NCBI RefSeq assembly: GCF_945952365.1
Contig: NZ_CAMFHX010000016.1
Coordinates: 1 to 56,153, forward strand
Source: an uncultured Cetobacterium sp.
GTDB taxonomy: Bacteria; Fusobacteriota; Fusobacteriia; Fusobacteriales; Fusobacteriaceae
Length of the DNA: 56,153 nucleotides
Reading direction: 5' to 3'
Shown: positions 7,805 to 17,740 of the stretch, piece by piece
Numbering within the stretch: the stretch's first letter is position 1
Layout of the letters: the number at the start of each line of letters is the position of its first letter
The notes under the pieces: model-generated
What the model saw: the letters and a program-made list of their open reading frames with translations, nothing else
Databases searched by the model: none
Told to the model about the DNA's origin: nothing
Translations under genes and position numbers: made by a program

Positions 7805-8251
7805 TTATTTTTTTACTAAAATCATATCAACATGAGGAATATCATCTTCTAAATAAATTTCGGAAATAGTTTTAAAACCGAAAGATGAATAGAACTTTTC
7901 TAGATAGTGCTGAGCACCGATAGTTATAGAGTTAACATTTTCAACTTCAAAAAGTTGTTTTATAGCAGCTTCAACAATAAGTTTTGCAAGTCCTTCACCT
8001 CTAAACTCTTTTGAAACTAGAACTCTTCCAAAAGATGAAGTTTCATAAGAGATTCCAGCTGGAATAGTTCTTATATATGCAGCGATAGAATCACCCTTTT
8101 TTATCATAATATGAGTTGATTTATAATCTTTTCCATCCACATCATTATAAGGACAATTTTGTTCTACTATAAAAACCTCCGATCTCACTTTTAGTATTTC
8201 ATAAAGTTCAGAAGATGAAAGTTCATTAAATTTTTTTATAATTGTTTCCAT
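7805..8251 (-). CDS. elaA: GNAT acetyltransferase, ElaA family
   Basis: A 148-residue protein closely matching ElaA-type GNAT proteins: LRVRSEVFIVEQNCPYNDVDGKD-like N terminus (here LKVRSEVFIVEQNCPY), FGRVLVSKEFRGEGLAKLIV for the acetyl-CoA pyrophosphate loop (RGEGLA), GAQHYLEKFYSSFGF, and a C-terminal DDIPHVDM motif. The substrate is unknown for the family. ATG 8251 is preferred; a GTG 15 bases upstream (8266) lies in the AAGGTGGTG ribosome binding site. Confidence 0.88.
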   Translation of the reverse strand: METIIKKFNELSSSELYEILKVRSEVFIVEQNCPYNDVDGKDYKSTHIMIKKGDSIAAYIRTIPAGISYETSSFGRVLVSKEFRGEGLAKLIVEAAIKQLFEVENVNSITIGAQHYLEKFYSSFGFKTISEIYLEDDIPHVDMILVKK

Positions 8252-8341
8252 AAAATATTGCACCACCTTAAAAATATTTATTTAAATAATATTAATTGAT
8301 TATACAGGAGTTAGAATATTTTTTAAATATAATATTTATTA

Positions 8342-8392
8342 TTCCGAAAAAACTTCTAAATTATTTTTTGAAAGTGTGTTATACTTTCGGAA
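8342..8392. promoter_or_regulatory. Promoter region of the antiterminator gene with flanking inverted repeat
   Basis: TTCCGAAA at 8342-8349 and its exact reverse complement TTTCGGAA at 8385-8392 flank an extended -10, TG-T-TATACT at 8377-8385. The right arm overlaps the -10. The arms could be an operator, or they could fold in DNA looping. This is inference. Confidence 0.45.
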
Positions 8393-8419
8393 AATAAATT
8401 TTTTATGGAGTGGGGAACA

Positions 8420-9262
8420 GTGAAAATAAAAAAAATTTTAAATAATAATGTTGCAATCTCAGAAAATGAAGATAAGCAGGAGATTATTGTTGCTGGGTGT
8501 GGAATAGCATTTAAGAAAAAAATTGGGGATGACTTAGATGAATCTTTGATTGAGAAAATTTTTGTATCATCGGATAATCAAACAAAGAAAAAAATACAAG
8601 TTTTGTTGGATGAGATTCCGATAGAGTATATTAGAATAACAGATAAAATTGTAAGACATACAAATGAGGTTTTTAAAAAAGAGTTAAACGATATTACTTA
8701 TATAGGAATAGCAGATCATATATATAGATCGGTAGAAAGATTTATAACTTCAGGGGAGTTGGTGAATGGTCTTCTATGGGATATAAAAAGGTTGTATAAA
8801 GAGGAGTTTGAAGTTGGACTATATGCTTTAGAGATTATAAAAGAAGAGCTAAAGATTCAGATGCCTGAAGATGAAGCTGCTTTTATAGCAACTCATATAA
8901 TCAATGCTAAATTGAAAGAAACTATTCCGAATGTAATTGATATAACAAAATTGATAAATGAGATTTTGAATATTGTAAAATATAATCTTTTACTAGATTT
9001 AGATGAGGAGAGTCAGTCTTGTTATTATTTTATAAATAATATAAAGTTTTTAGCTCAAAAGGTTGTAAATAATAAAAAATCTAAGGATATTGGAGAGTAT
9101 GATCAGGTGTATATTGCAACTACAAAAAGTTTTCCAAGAGAGTATTATTGCGTTGAAAAGATAACTGAGTTCATAGAAAGAAAATATAAATACATGTTGA
9201 ATATAGATGAAAGAGTCTTGTTAACTTTACAAATTGTAAAAATTAAGAACGAAAAAATCTAA
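8420..9262 (+). CDS. licT: BglG/LicT-family transcriptional antiterminator
   Basis: A 280-residue RNA-binding antiterminator that binds the RAT hairpin in the leader of the next gene. Domains in order are CAT RNA-binding domain (about residues 1-55, KIKKILNNNVAISEN, then IVAGCGIAFKKKIGD), PRD1 (about 65-170, with HTNEVFKKELND and HIYRSVER) and PRD2 (about 175-280). PRD His residues are phosphorylated by PTS proteins: by HPr to activate it and by EII to inhibit it when sugar is absent. The start is GTG 8420, as family members begin MKIKKILNNN and GGAG is at 8407-8410; the ATG at 8405 would lie within that ribosome binding site. Confidence 0.9.
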   Translation: MKIKKILNNNVAISENEDKQEIIVAGCGIAFKKKIGDDLDESLIEKIFVSSDNQTKKKIQVLLDEIPIEYIRITDKIVRHTNEVFKKELNDITYIGIADHIYRSVERFITSGELVNGLLWDIKRLYKEEFEVGLYALEIIKEELKIQMPEDEAAFIATHIINAKLKETIPNVIDITKLINEILNIVKYNLLLDLDEESQSCYYFINNIKFLAQKVVNNKKSKDIGEYDQVYIATTKSFPREYYCVEKITEFIERKYKYMLNIDERVLLTLQIVKIKNEKI

Positions 9263-9268
9263 AAAAGT

Positions 9269-9297
9269 TTGACATGTGAAAAGTAATGTGTTACTAT
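9269..9297 (+). promoter_or_regulatory. Promoter of the beta-glucoside operon
   Basis: A perfect TTGACA at 9269-9274, a 17-base spacer and TACTAT at 9292-9297. Transcription would start near 9304, ahead of the RAT element. Confidence 0.75.
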
Positions 9298-9335
9298 AAG
9301 TTAAATTATAAAACAAACAAAAAACATATAAAACA

Positions 9336-9362
9336 GGATTGTTACTGTAAGAAGGCAAAACC
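9336..9362 (+). promoter_or_regulatory. RAT (ribonucleic antiterminator) site for the LicT-type protein
   Basis: GGATTGTTACTG at 9336-9347 and AGGCAAAACC at 9353-9362 match the classical BglG/LicT target. Its 3' end overlaps the 5' arm of the terminator that follows, so binding of the antiterminator prevents the terminator from folding. Confidence 0.92.
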
Positions 9363-9406
9363 TAAGCGAGATAGAGATTTATTTTTCTATTTGCTTAGGT
9401 TTTTTA
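9357..9406 (+). terminator. Conditional leader terminator of the bgl operon
   Basis: The stem AAAACCTAAGC / GCTTAGGTTTT with a T run. It shares bases with the RAT site, the standard mutually exclusive arrangement. Confidence 0.92.
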
Positions 9407-9459
9407 TTTTCTATATCAGGCAAGACCCATTTATAAAAAATTAAATGGAGGAATGTGTT

Positions 9460-11328
9460 ATGTATCAAGAGTTAGGAAAATTGATTTTAGAAAATGTTGG
9501 AGGAAAGGAAAATATTTCAAACGTAACTCACTGTGCAACAAGATTGAGATTTAACTTGAAAGAGTGTAAAAAGGTTGATGTCGATAAGATCAAAGTTGCA
9601 AAAGGGGTTATTGGAATAGCTGATAGCAATGGTCAGTTTCAAGTTATCATCGGAAGTGAGGTTTCAAAAGTTTATAAGGAGATTATAAAAATTATAGGAA
9701 CTATTGAAACTGAAGGTAATTCTTCTGAGAAAAAAAGAGGACTTGTAGGATTCTTTGAAATTATTTCAGGAATATTTACATCAATTATTCCACCACTTAC
9801 AGCAGCAGGAATGTTAAAAGCAGTTTTAGTGTTAGCAACAACTTTTGGATGGTTAAATAAAGATAGTCAGACATTTTATATATTTAACTTTGTAGCGGAC
9901 GCAGCCTTTTTCTTCTTCCCAGTAGTTTTAGGATATACAGCAGCAGTAAAGTTTAAATGTAATCCATACATGGGAATGTTAGTCGGAGGGGCCTTAATCC
10001 ATCCAAACTATTTGGCACTAGTAAATGCAAAAGAAGCGGTTTATTTTTTAGGAATGCCTTTAAGGCTTGTTAATTATGCTTCTTCTGTTGTACCAATTAT
10101 AGTAATTGTTTATGTTATGTCTTTTGTTGAAGAGTTTGCAGATAGAGTTTCACCGAAGTTTATAAAGTTTTTCTCTAAGCCGTTGTTGACAGTTTTAATA
10201 ATGACACCTCTTGCTTTTCTTCTGTTAGGACCGATGGGTTCAATTGCAGGGGAAGGATTAGCTTTAGGAGTGGAAAAAATAAATGGATTTGCTCCGTGGT
10301 TGATTCCAGTAATTGTAGGAGGAACATCACCGCTACTAGTTATGATAGGAATGCACTATGGATTAATTCCAATCGGGTTTAATGAGTTGGCAGTAAATGG
10401 ATTTGATACGGTTGTTGGACCAGGGATGTTAGTTTCAAATATTGCTCACGGAGGAGCAACACTAGCAGTTGCATTAAAAACTAAAAATGCAGATTTAAAG
10501 CAACTTGCTGGAAGTGCTGGATTTACAGCTTGTTTAGGAATAACAGAACCTGCTATGTATGGAGTTACAATGAAATTGAAAAAACCACTTATAGCAGTAA
10601 TGTTAGGTGGAGGTTTAGCAGGATTATATTGTGGAGTTATGGGTGTTGTACGTTTCTCAACAGGAATTCCAGGGTTAGCATCACTACCGGTATTTTTGAG
10701 TGAGACAAGACCGATGAATATAGTTCATGCAGGAATAGCAGCAGTAATCGCCTTTTCAACAGCGTTTACATCAATGTTTGTAATAGGATTTGAGGATATT
10801 CCAAATGAAAATTCTGAAAGCGTTGAAAAGGTTAAAGATAATGAAATAAAAATAAAAAAAGAGATACCTGTAGATGGGGTTATTCAAGTTAAGTCTATAG
10901 CAAAAGGAGAGGTTATAGAGCTATCGAGTGTGAAAGACGATGCTTTTGCAAGTGAAAGCTTAGGAAAAGGATATGCGATAGTACCCGAAACAGGAGAGAT
11001 AAGTTCTCCAATTGATGGTGTTGTGAGTTCGATTTTCGCAACGAAACACGCCATAGGATTAGAGGGTAAAGATGGAACAGAGATTCTGATTCATGTAGGT
11101 ATAGATACGGTAAGATTAAATGGAGAGCATTTTGAATCTTGTGTAAAAGAGGGAGATACAGTAAAAGCTGGAGATATTTTAGTAAAGTTTGATAGAGATA
11201 CAGTTATGAAAAAAGGATTTGATATCTCAACTCCAGTTATAGTAACAAATTCAAGTGATTATACAGAAGTAGTAGTTTCAAAATTTGGAAAAGTAAATGT
11301 TGGAGAAAACGTATTAGCGTTAGCATAG
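9460..11328 (+). CDS. bglF: PTS beta-glucoside-specific EIIBCA permease
   Basis: A 622-residue phosphotransferase permease that imports and phosphorylates beta-glucosides. EIIB is N-terminal with the phosphocysteine in NVTHCATRLRF (C25). EIIC, about residues 100-450, is a multispan membrane domain with the family segments GxxPPLTAAGML-like (IIPPLTAAGML), the MHYGLIPIGFNEL region and GITEPAMYGV. EIIA is C-terminal, about 475-622, with the phosphohistidine in EILIHVGIDTV. All three domains are fused in the BCA order and intact. ATG 9460 follows GGAGG at 9447-9451; ATG 9445 overlaps it. It is controlled by the RAT/terminator upstream. Confidence 0.95.
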   Translation: MYQELGKLILENVGGKENISNVTHCATRLRFNLKECKKVDVDKIKVAKGVIGIADSNGQFQVIIGSEVSKVYKEIIKIIGTIETEGNSSEKKRGLVGFFEIISGIFTSIIPPLTAAGMLKAVLVLATTFGWLNKDSQTFYIFNFVADAAFFFFPVVLGYTAAVKFKCNPYMGMLVGGALIHPNYLALVNAKEAVYFLGMPLRLVNYASSVVPIIVIVYVMSFVEEFADRVSPKFIKFFSKPLLTVLIMTPLAFLLLGPMGSIAGEGLALGVEKINGFAPWLIPVIVGGTSPLLVMIGMHYGLIPIGFNELAVNGFDTVVGPGMLVSNIAHGGATLAVALKTKNADLKQLAGSAGFTACLGITEPAMYGVTMKLKKPLIAVMLGGGLAGLYCGVMGVVRFSTGIPGLASLPVFLSETRPMNIVHAGIAAVIAFSTAFTSMFVIGFEDIPNENSESVEKVKDNEIKIKKEIPVDGVIQVKSIAKGEVIELSSVKDDAFASESLGKGYAIVPETGEISSPIDGVVSSIFATKHAIGLEGKDGTEILIHVGIDTVRLNGEHFESCVKEGDTVKAGDILVKFDRDTVMKKGFDISTPVIVTNSSDYTEVVVSKFGKVNVGENVLALA

Positions 11329-12783
<1,455 letters not shown>

Positions 12784-12791
12784 ATAAAAAT

Positions 12792-12825
12792 AAAAGGTAT
12801 GGACAACCCATACCTTTTATTTTTC
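12792..12825. terminator. Bidirectional terminator between bglA and the HxlR gene
   Basis: The 11-bp stem AAAAGGTATGG / CCATACCTTTT is flanked by A and T runs on both sides and serves both converging genes. Confidence 0.85.
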
Positions 12826-13149
12826 CATTTCATCAAGAATATCTTTTCCTATGTCCTGCATCATCTCAAGAACTTTAACAACTTTTTTACCTCTATTTTC
12901 AGTTAGAAAATATTCAACTCTTAATGGATAACCATCATAGTTGAACTTATCGACAAATCCGAATTTCATAAGCTCTTTAAGGTGTTGTAACAACATTTTT
13001 TGATTGATTCCAATAATATCATTTTCAAGCTCTGATAAAGAAGCTCTACCTCTCCAGTGGATTTGATATAAAATTACCATTTTCCATTTCCCTTTTAAAA
13101 TATCATATGCTAATTCTAAAGGGCAGGTATATTTTTCTCTTATTTTCAT
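12817..13149 (-). CDS. HxlR-family winged-helix transcriptional regulator
   Basis: A 110-residue single-domain regulator. The HxlR signature is complete: CPLELAYDILKGKWKMVIL at the N terminus, RFxELxxxIxGI-like SLSELENDIIGINQKMLLQHLKEL, and the wing PLRVEYFLTENRG. An N-terminal Cys (C9) is kept, as in redox- or aldehyde-sensing members. It lies 76 bases downstream of the MBL hydrolase gene on the same strand and may be cotranscribed with it. ATG 13149 follows AAAGGTGTGAG; the in-frame ATG at 13191 has no ribosome binding site. Confidence 0.9.
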   Translation of the reverse strand: MKIREKYTCPLELAYDILKGKWKMVILYQIHWRGRASLSELENDIIGINQKMLLQHLKELMKFGFVDKFNYDGYPLRVEYFLTENRGKKVVKVLEMMQDIGKDILDEMEK

Positions 13150-13225
13150 AATCTCACACCTTTTATTATTATTTTCTATATAATAATCCATATCTATTGA
13201 AAATAAAAGAGAAATTATATTTAAT

Positions 13226-14164
13226 TTAGAATTTTAAAGTTTCACCGTTTTCGGGAACAATTATATTAGTAACTCCAGCTGCTTTTATTTTTTCTTTTAA
13301 ATCTTTTCTAGTTACAGTGCTGTGGTCTGTAGATTCCATATGAACAGCAACTATTTTAGCCTTTGGAGCAAGTTTTGCAATCTCTATCGCTTCTTCAGCT
13401 CCAATTAATAAAGTAAGATTTTTAACATCTTTTTCAACAGGCATTCCCATAGCTTTAAACTGCTCTTTTTCTTCATTAGTTAGAGGTTTTTGTGCTTTTG
13501 CAGGGTGAATTATGATTATATCTGGATTAACTGAAGTTATTTTATTTTTAACTTCTTCAGTTAAAACAGTATCTCCAGTCCAAAGTATGGTAGGTTGGTT
13601 ATCGGCTCTTAAAACATATCCAGAAACATCACCAACAATAGGTTTTAAAACAGGAACACTTGTATGTAAAACCTCGAATCTTTCAAATGAGATTCCTTCC
13701 CAAGAAAATGTTTTATCGATTGTTGTAAGATTGTTGAATCCAGATGCTTTTAAACCTTTAGAATCGAAAGGTTGAATAAAAAGTGAAGTATTTTTATCAA
13801 TAATCTCGATAGCTTTTTGATCGAAATGATCAGAGTAAGCAAAATCTAACTTTCCACTATCAGGAATATGAGTGTGTGAAACTAAAATAGCATCTATATT
13901 TTTAATCGCATCTTCCGCAGAAATCGGTAAATCAGAGGTAGGGCTAACTAGTTTGTTTTGATTCTCAGGAAGATATCCAAAGTAAGAATTTTTTGGAGCT
14001 AATAGAGGATCAGTTAAAATCATTTTTCCATTATATTTAATTCTCATAGTAGCATTTCTTAAAAGTTGTATCTCTGTAGTGTTTTGGTTTTCTGAAGCTC
14101 CCATTGTATATATTGAACTAGCTAAAAATAAAAGTCCTGTCATATTTTTTATAAATTTATTCAT
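13226..14164 (-). CDS. Secreted MBL-fold metallo-hydrolase
   Basis: A 312-residue protein with an N-terminal signal sequence (NKFIKNMTGLLFLASSIYTMGA). It belongs to the UlaG-like metallo-beta-lactamase-fold proteins. The first metal motif is expanded: SHTHIPD, an insertion, then SDHFD, in place of a compact HxHxDH. LWTGDTVL, a later metal Asp, and VAVHMES with a final His are present. Export to the periplasm is predicted. The substrate is unknown. AAAGGAGATG precedes ATG 14164. Confidence 0.78.
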   Translation of the reverse strand: MNKFIKNMTGLLFLASSIYTMGASENQNTTEIQLLRNATMRIKYNGKMILTDPLLAPKNSYFGYLPENQNKLVSPTSDLPISAEDAIKNIDAILVSHTHIPDSGKLDFAYSDHFDQKAIEIIDKNTSLFIQPFDSKGLKASGFNNLTTIDKTFSWEGISFERFEVLHTSVPVLKPIVGDVSGYVLRADNQPTILWTGDTVLTEEVKNKITSVNPDIIIIHPAKAQKPLTNEEKEQFKAMGMPVEKDVKNLTLLIGAEEAIEIAKLAPKAKIVAVHMESTDHSTVTRKDLKEKIKAAGVTNIIVPENGETLKF

Positions 14165-14329
14165 AAGTCACATCTCCTTTAATATAATATTTTTTTATTC
14201 GCGAATACCTTATGTTTAAGAATAACATGATAATATTATTTTGAAAATTACCCACTTTTTTGTATGTAGAAAAATTCCTATAAATATAGTATAATATGAG
14301 CAGAAATAAAAGTATGGAGGAAAATTTTT

Positions 14330-15157
14330 ATGGAAAACATTCTTGGACATATGCTGAATGAGTTTGTAATAGCAATTGCTAAATACTCACCAATAGTTAT
14401 AAAAAAAGTGATATATTTAGCAATTTTATATGTTTCTTATAATCCACTTAAAGAGTTTATTATAAAATCTTTAAAAAAGGTTTTAAGAAAAAAACAATTT
14501 GATGAGTTGTTAGTAAGTTTCTTAGCAACATCAATGAAAAGTTTAATTATAATTTTTTATTTTTTAAATGTGATTCAAATTTTAGGACTACAAGTAGCTT
14601 CGCTATTAACACTTCTAGGTTCTGTTGGAGTCGGAGTGGGATTGGCTTTAAAAGGAAGTTTATCAGATGTAGCGGGTGGAATTCAAATACTGATATCTAA
14701 ACCATTCAAAAAAGGTGATTTTATCATCTGTGGATCTTCAGAGGGATCGGTTCAGAAGATAACATTTTTATACACAGCTTTGAATACAGTTGATAATAGA
14801 AGAGTTATAGTTCCGAATGGAAAGCTATCATCTTCGATTGTAACGGTTGTAACAGCAAATCCACAAAGAAGAGCAGACTTTGTATTCTTTGCAGAAAAAG
14901 AGGTATCGATAGATAAAGTAAAAACAGTTCTATATGATGTTGTAAGCAATCATCCATCTGTATTGAAAGATAAAGATATATTTGTAAAGTTTTCTAAAGA
15001 AACAGGTATTGCAACAGAATTTATAGTTAGAGTTTGGACACTGAAGGAAAACTTTAGAGATCTGAATGCAGATATTCAAGAGGAAGTTAAAAAGAGGTTT
15101 GATAAAGAGGGAATCAGATTACCATATCAATCTTATGAAGTTAATATAATGAAATAA
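14330..15157 (+). CDS. mscS: Small-conductance mechanosensitive channel, MscS family
   Basis: A 275-residue inner-membrane channel that opens under membrane tension to release solutes. Three N-terminal membrane segments are followed by the pore helix (VGVGLALKGSLSDVAGGIQIL), the beta domain with FKKGDFIICGSSEGSVQKI, and NTVDNRRVIVPNGKL, then the alpha/beta C-terminal domain with the family end RLPYQSYEV. Length is near that of E. coli MscS (286). GGAGG and an upstream TATAAT at 14290-14295 support the start. Confidence 0.92.
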   Translation: MENILGHMLNEFVIAIAKYSPIVIKKVIYLAILYVSYNPLKEFIIKSLKKVLRKKQFDELLVSFLATSMKSLIIIFYFLNVIQILGLQVASLLTLLGSVGVGVGLALKGSLSDVAGGIQILISKPFKKGDFIICGSSEGSVQKITFLYTALNTVDNRRVIVPNGKLSSSIVTVVTANPQRRADFVFFAEKEVSIDKVKTVLYDVVSNHPSVLKDKDIFVKFSKETGIATEFIVRVWTLKENFRDLNADIQEEVKKRFDKEGIRLPYQSYEVNIMK

Positions 15158-15172
15158 AATATTTAAAATTAC

Positions 15173-15202
15173 ATCTCCGAGATAACTCTTGGAGATTTTT
15201 TT
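15173..15202 (+). terminator. Terminator after mscS
   Basis: The 10-bp stem ATCTCCGAGA / TCTTGGAGAT (one G-U) is followed by seven T. Confidence 0.85.
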
Positions 15203-15283
15203 ATATGTAAATAAAAAAAGGATTAATTAAATTGCGCCAGTAAACAGAAAATAAGACGATGTATATGTGAGGTGGTTTTTTAG

Positions 15284-16033
15284 ATGGATAAGATATTGGT
15301 GCTATTTAAATATTATAACGATGCGAAGTTAGCAATAGAAAATTATAAGTCATTAAAGAAGAGATTTGGTTTTGAAATTTTACCTCTTTATGTAAAAGAG
15401 TTGAAGGTTCCAACAGGAGTAACATTTTTAAGTCCAAGTATGACTATGGATATACTGAAAGAGTATGAAGATGAGTATATTCAGGATTTAAAAGAGATTT
15501 TAATAAAAGAGGGAATAAAAGAGGAATTAATTGTGGATATCGGCTTAAATAAAGAGATAATCCAAGAATATTTAAAAAAAGTAGATTTTATTATGCTTGA
15601 GGAGACAGAGTATTTAGATGAAGATTTTTTAGAAATATTAAAAGTTGTTTACAAACCTGTAATAGTTGTAAATAAAAGTGCCTCAAAATTTGAAAATGTT
15701 GTAATTATATCAGATGATGGAATAAAAATAAATAAGAGTGTAAAAAATTTCGTTAAAGATTTCCCAGAGATAAAAAAAGTAACTCTTTTAAGCTGGAACT
15801 ATAAGCATGAGGAAAATAATATCTTAGATTTATTAGAAAGAAAAGGTATCGAAGTAAAAGTAGAGATGTATAACCAGCAGTTTAATACAAAAGAGGAATT
15901 TTTTGATAGAATGAATGAGTTTGATTTTATTGTGATGGGAAATTTAAGTAAATCATTTTTCTTTGAAAAAATAACTAAACGTATGGGTGTTGAAATAATC
16001 GAAAAAGCAAGAGTTCCAATTTTTATAGGATAA
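15284..16033 (+). CDS. Tandem universal-stress-protein-like protein
   Basis: A 249-residue protein that looks like two Rossmann-like USP domains: KILVLFKYYNDAKLAIENY at the start, and a second half from about residue 140 (VVIISDDGIKINKSVKNF). VDFIMLEE and DFIVMGNLS occupy equivalent places, and KPVIVV and VPIFIG end the two halves. The ATP-binding G-2x-G-9x-G(S/T) loop is not evident, so nucleotide binding is uncertain. AGGTGG lies ahead of ATG 15284. Confidence 0.6.
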   Translation: MDKILVLFKYYNDAKLAIENYKSLKKRFGFEILPLYVKELKVPTGVTFLSPSMTMDILKEYEDEYIQDLKEILIKEGIKEELIVDIGLNKEIIQEYLKKVDFIMLEETEYLDEDFLEILKVVYKPVIVVNKSASKFENVVIISDDGIKINKSVKNFVKDFPEIKKVTLLSWNYKHEENNILDLLERKGIEVKVEMYNQQFNTKEEFFDRMNEFDFIVMGNLSKSFFFEKITKRMGVEIIEKARVPIFIG

Positions 16034-16050
16034 TTATATAAAAAAGAAAA

Positions 16051-16085
16051 AAGCTGAGGAGATTTTAAAATTTCCTCAGCTTTAT
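16051..16085. terminator. Bidirectional terminator
   Basis: The stem AAGCTGAGGA / TCCTCAGCTT with A and T tracts, between converging genes. Confidence 0.85.
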
Positions 16086-16092
16086 ATATTAA

Positions 16093-17598
16093 TTACTCGT
16101 TATAGTATAGGTTTTCAGTTGGGAATACAGGATCACAAGTTACGTCAACACCTAATTTTCTAAGAGTTTGCTCGTCACCTTTTCCAAGTATTGTAGTTGA
16201 GTGAAGTTGAGCTCCTTTTAATGTAGGAAGTTGATCAAGGGCAGCTTGTGCCATTGGGTTAGTTGCAGCTGATATAGTAAGTGCAATTAACATCTCTTCA
16301 CAGTCTAAACCTACATTTTTACTTTGTAATGTAGTTTTCTTTAATTTTGTAATATCTTCAATTATAGTCGGAGATATTAAATGGATATTATCATTGATTC
16401 CAGCTATAGCTTTAAGAGCGTTGATTAAAACAGCAGATGAAGAATCTAAAACATTAGATTTCTTACCAGTTAAGATTAATCCAGTAGTAAGTTCCATTGC
16501 AACTGATGATAATAGTTCAGTTGTATCACAAGCTTTTTGCTTGTCTAAGTGTTCTCTAGCAGCAGTAACCACTTTTCTATCAGATTCTTTTAACCCTAAC
16601 TCTTCCATTATAAGTTTAGCTCTTTGGAATGTTTCTTTATCAACATATCCTTTTTTATATTCACATCCAGTTTTGAAATATCTTCTGATGATCTCTTGTT
16701 TAGAAGCTTCTTTAACAACTTCATCATCGATAATTCCAAATCCTACTCTATTAACACCCATATCAGTTGGTGATTTATAGATAGATTCTTTATTTGTAAT
16801 TTTTTCTATTATTCTTTTTAAAACAGGGAAAGCTTCAATATCTCTGTTATAGTTAACTGCAGTTTCACCATATGCTTCAAGATGGAATGAGTCAATCATA
16901 TTAACATCTTTTAAATCTACAGTTGCAGCTTCATAAGCTATATTTAATGGATGCTTTAATGGTACGTTCCAAACAGGGAAAGTCTCAAACTTTGAGTAAC
17001 CAACAGCGTTTCCTCTTTTGTTTTCATGGTAAAGTTGGCTTAAACAAGTAGCTAATTTTCCGCTTCCAGGTCCTGGAGCAGTAACAACAACGATTGGCTT
17101 AGTTGTTTCAATATAAGGATTTTTTCCGTATCCTTCTTCACTAACGATTGTATCTACATCTGTAGGATATCCTTTTGTAGCTCTATGCTGATAAACTTTA
17201 ATTCCTCTTCTCTCTAACTTTGTAATGAAAAGAGATGTAGATGGTTGGTCGTCATATCTAGTGATAACAACACTATTTACTTCAAGTTCACGTTCTCTTA
17301 AATCATCAATTAATCTGAATACATCCATATCATATGTAATACCAAAGTCTCCTCTGATTTTATTTCTTTCGATGTCTCCTGCATAAACACAGATTATAAC
17401 TTCAACTTTCTCTTTAAGTTTTTGAAGTAGTTTAATTTTAGCATTTTCGTCGAATCCCGGTAAAACTCTTTTTGCATGTAAGTCAAATAACAGTTTACCA
17501 CCAAACTCAAGATATAATTTGTCAAAATTATTAACTCTTTCTAGGATATATTTCGATTGTTCCTCTAGATATTTATTGTGATCAAAACCTATTTTCAT
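16093..17598 (-). CDS. DUF1846-family conserved protein
   Basis: A 501-residue cytoplasmic protein of the DUF1846 family, common in Firmicutes and Fusobacteria. Features include [17 protein letters not shown] at the start, a central P-loop-like [19 protein letters not shown] (about residues 174-192), NxAYEAATxDL and a C-terminal [14 protein letters not shown]. Its biochemical role is not established to my knowledge; the P-loop suggests nucleotide use. AAGGAGTGAG precedes ATG 17598. Confidence 0.88.
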   Translation of the reverse strand: MKIGFDHNKYLEEQSKYILERVNNFDKLYLEFGGKLLFDLHAKRVLPGFDENAKIKLLQKLKEKVEVIICVYAGDIERNKIRGDFGITYDMDVFRLIDDLRERELEVNSVVITRYDDQPSTSLFITKLERRGIKVYQHRATKGYPTDVDTIVSEEGYGKNPYIETTKPIVVVTAPGPGSGKLATCLSQLYHENKRGNAVGYSKFETFPVWNVPLKHPLNIAYEAATVDLKDVNMIDSFHLEAYGETAVNYNRDIEAFPVLKRIIEKITNKESIYKSPTDMGVNRVGFGIIDDEVVKEASKQEIIRRYFKTGCEYKKGYVDKETFQRAKLIMEELGLKESDRKVVTAAREHLDKQKACDTTELLSSVAMELTTGLILTGKKSNVLDSSSAVLINALKAIAGINDNIHLISPTIIEDITKLKKTTLQSKNVGLDCEEMLIALTISAATNPMAQAALDQLPTLKGAQLHSTTILGKGDEQTLRKLGVDVTCDPVFPTENLYYNE

Positions 17599-17626
17599 GA
17601 CTCACTCCTTCAATTTTTTTATATTC

Positions 17627-17663
17627 GTCAGAGCACTTCCTGACTCTACATCATAGCATGTTA
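17627..17663 (-). promoter_or_regulatory. Promoter and 5' leader hairpin of the DUF1846 gene
   Basis: On the minus strand TG-C-TATGAT around 17663-17655 is an extended -10. A small dyad GTCAG / CTGAC (17627-17631 and 17640-17644) follows in the leader about 30-45 bases before the start codon. Its function is not known. Confidence 0.35.
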
Positions 17664-17697
17664 TAAAAAAAAAATCTAGCTTAAAAATATTTTTTTA

Positions 17698-17706
17698 TGA
17701 TATAAT
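17698..17706 (+). promoter_or_regulatory. Extended -10 promoter of the nucleoside hydrolase gene
   Basis: TG-A-TATAAT ends 34 bases before the ATG at 17741, and AGGGAGG lies between. Confidence 0.6.
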
Positions 17707-17740
17707 TTATAAAAATTTTAAATTTTTTAGGGAGGATAAA

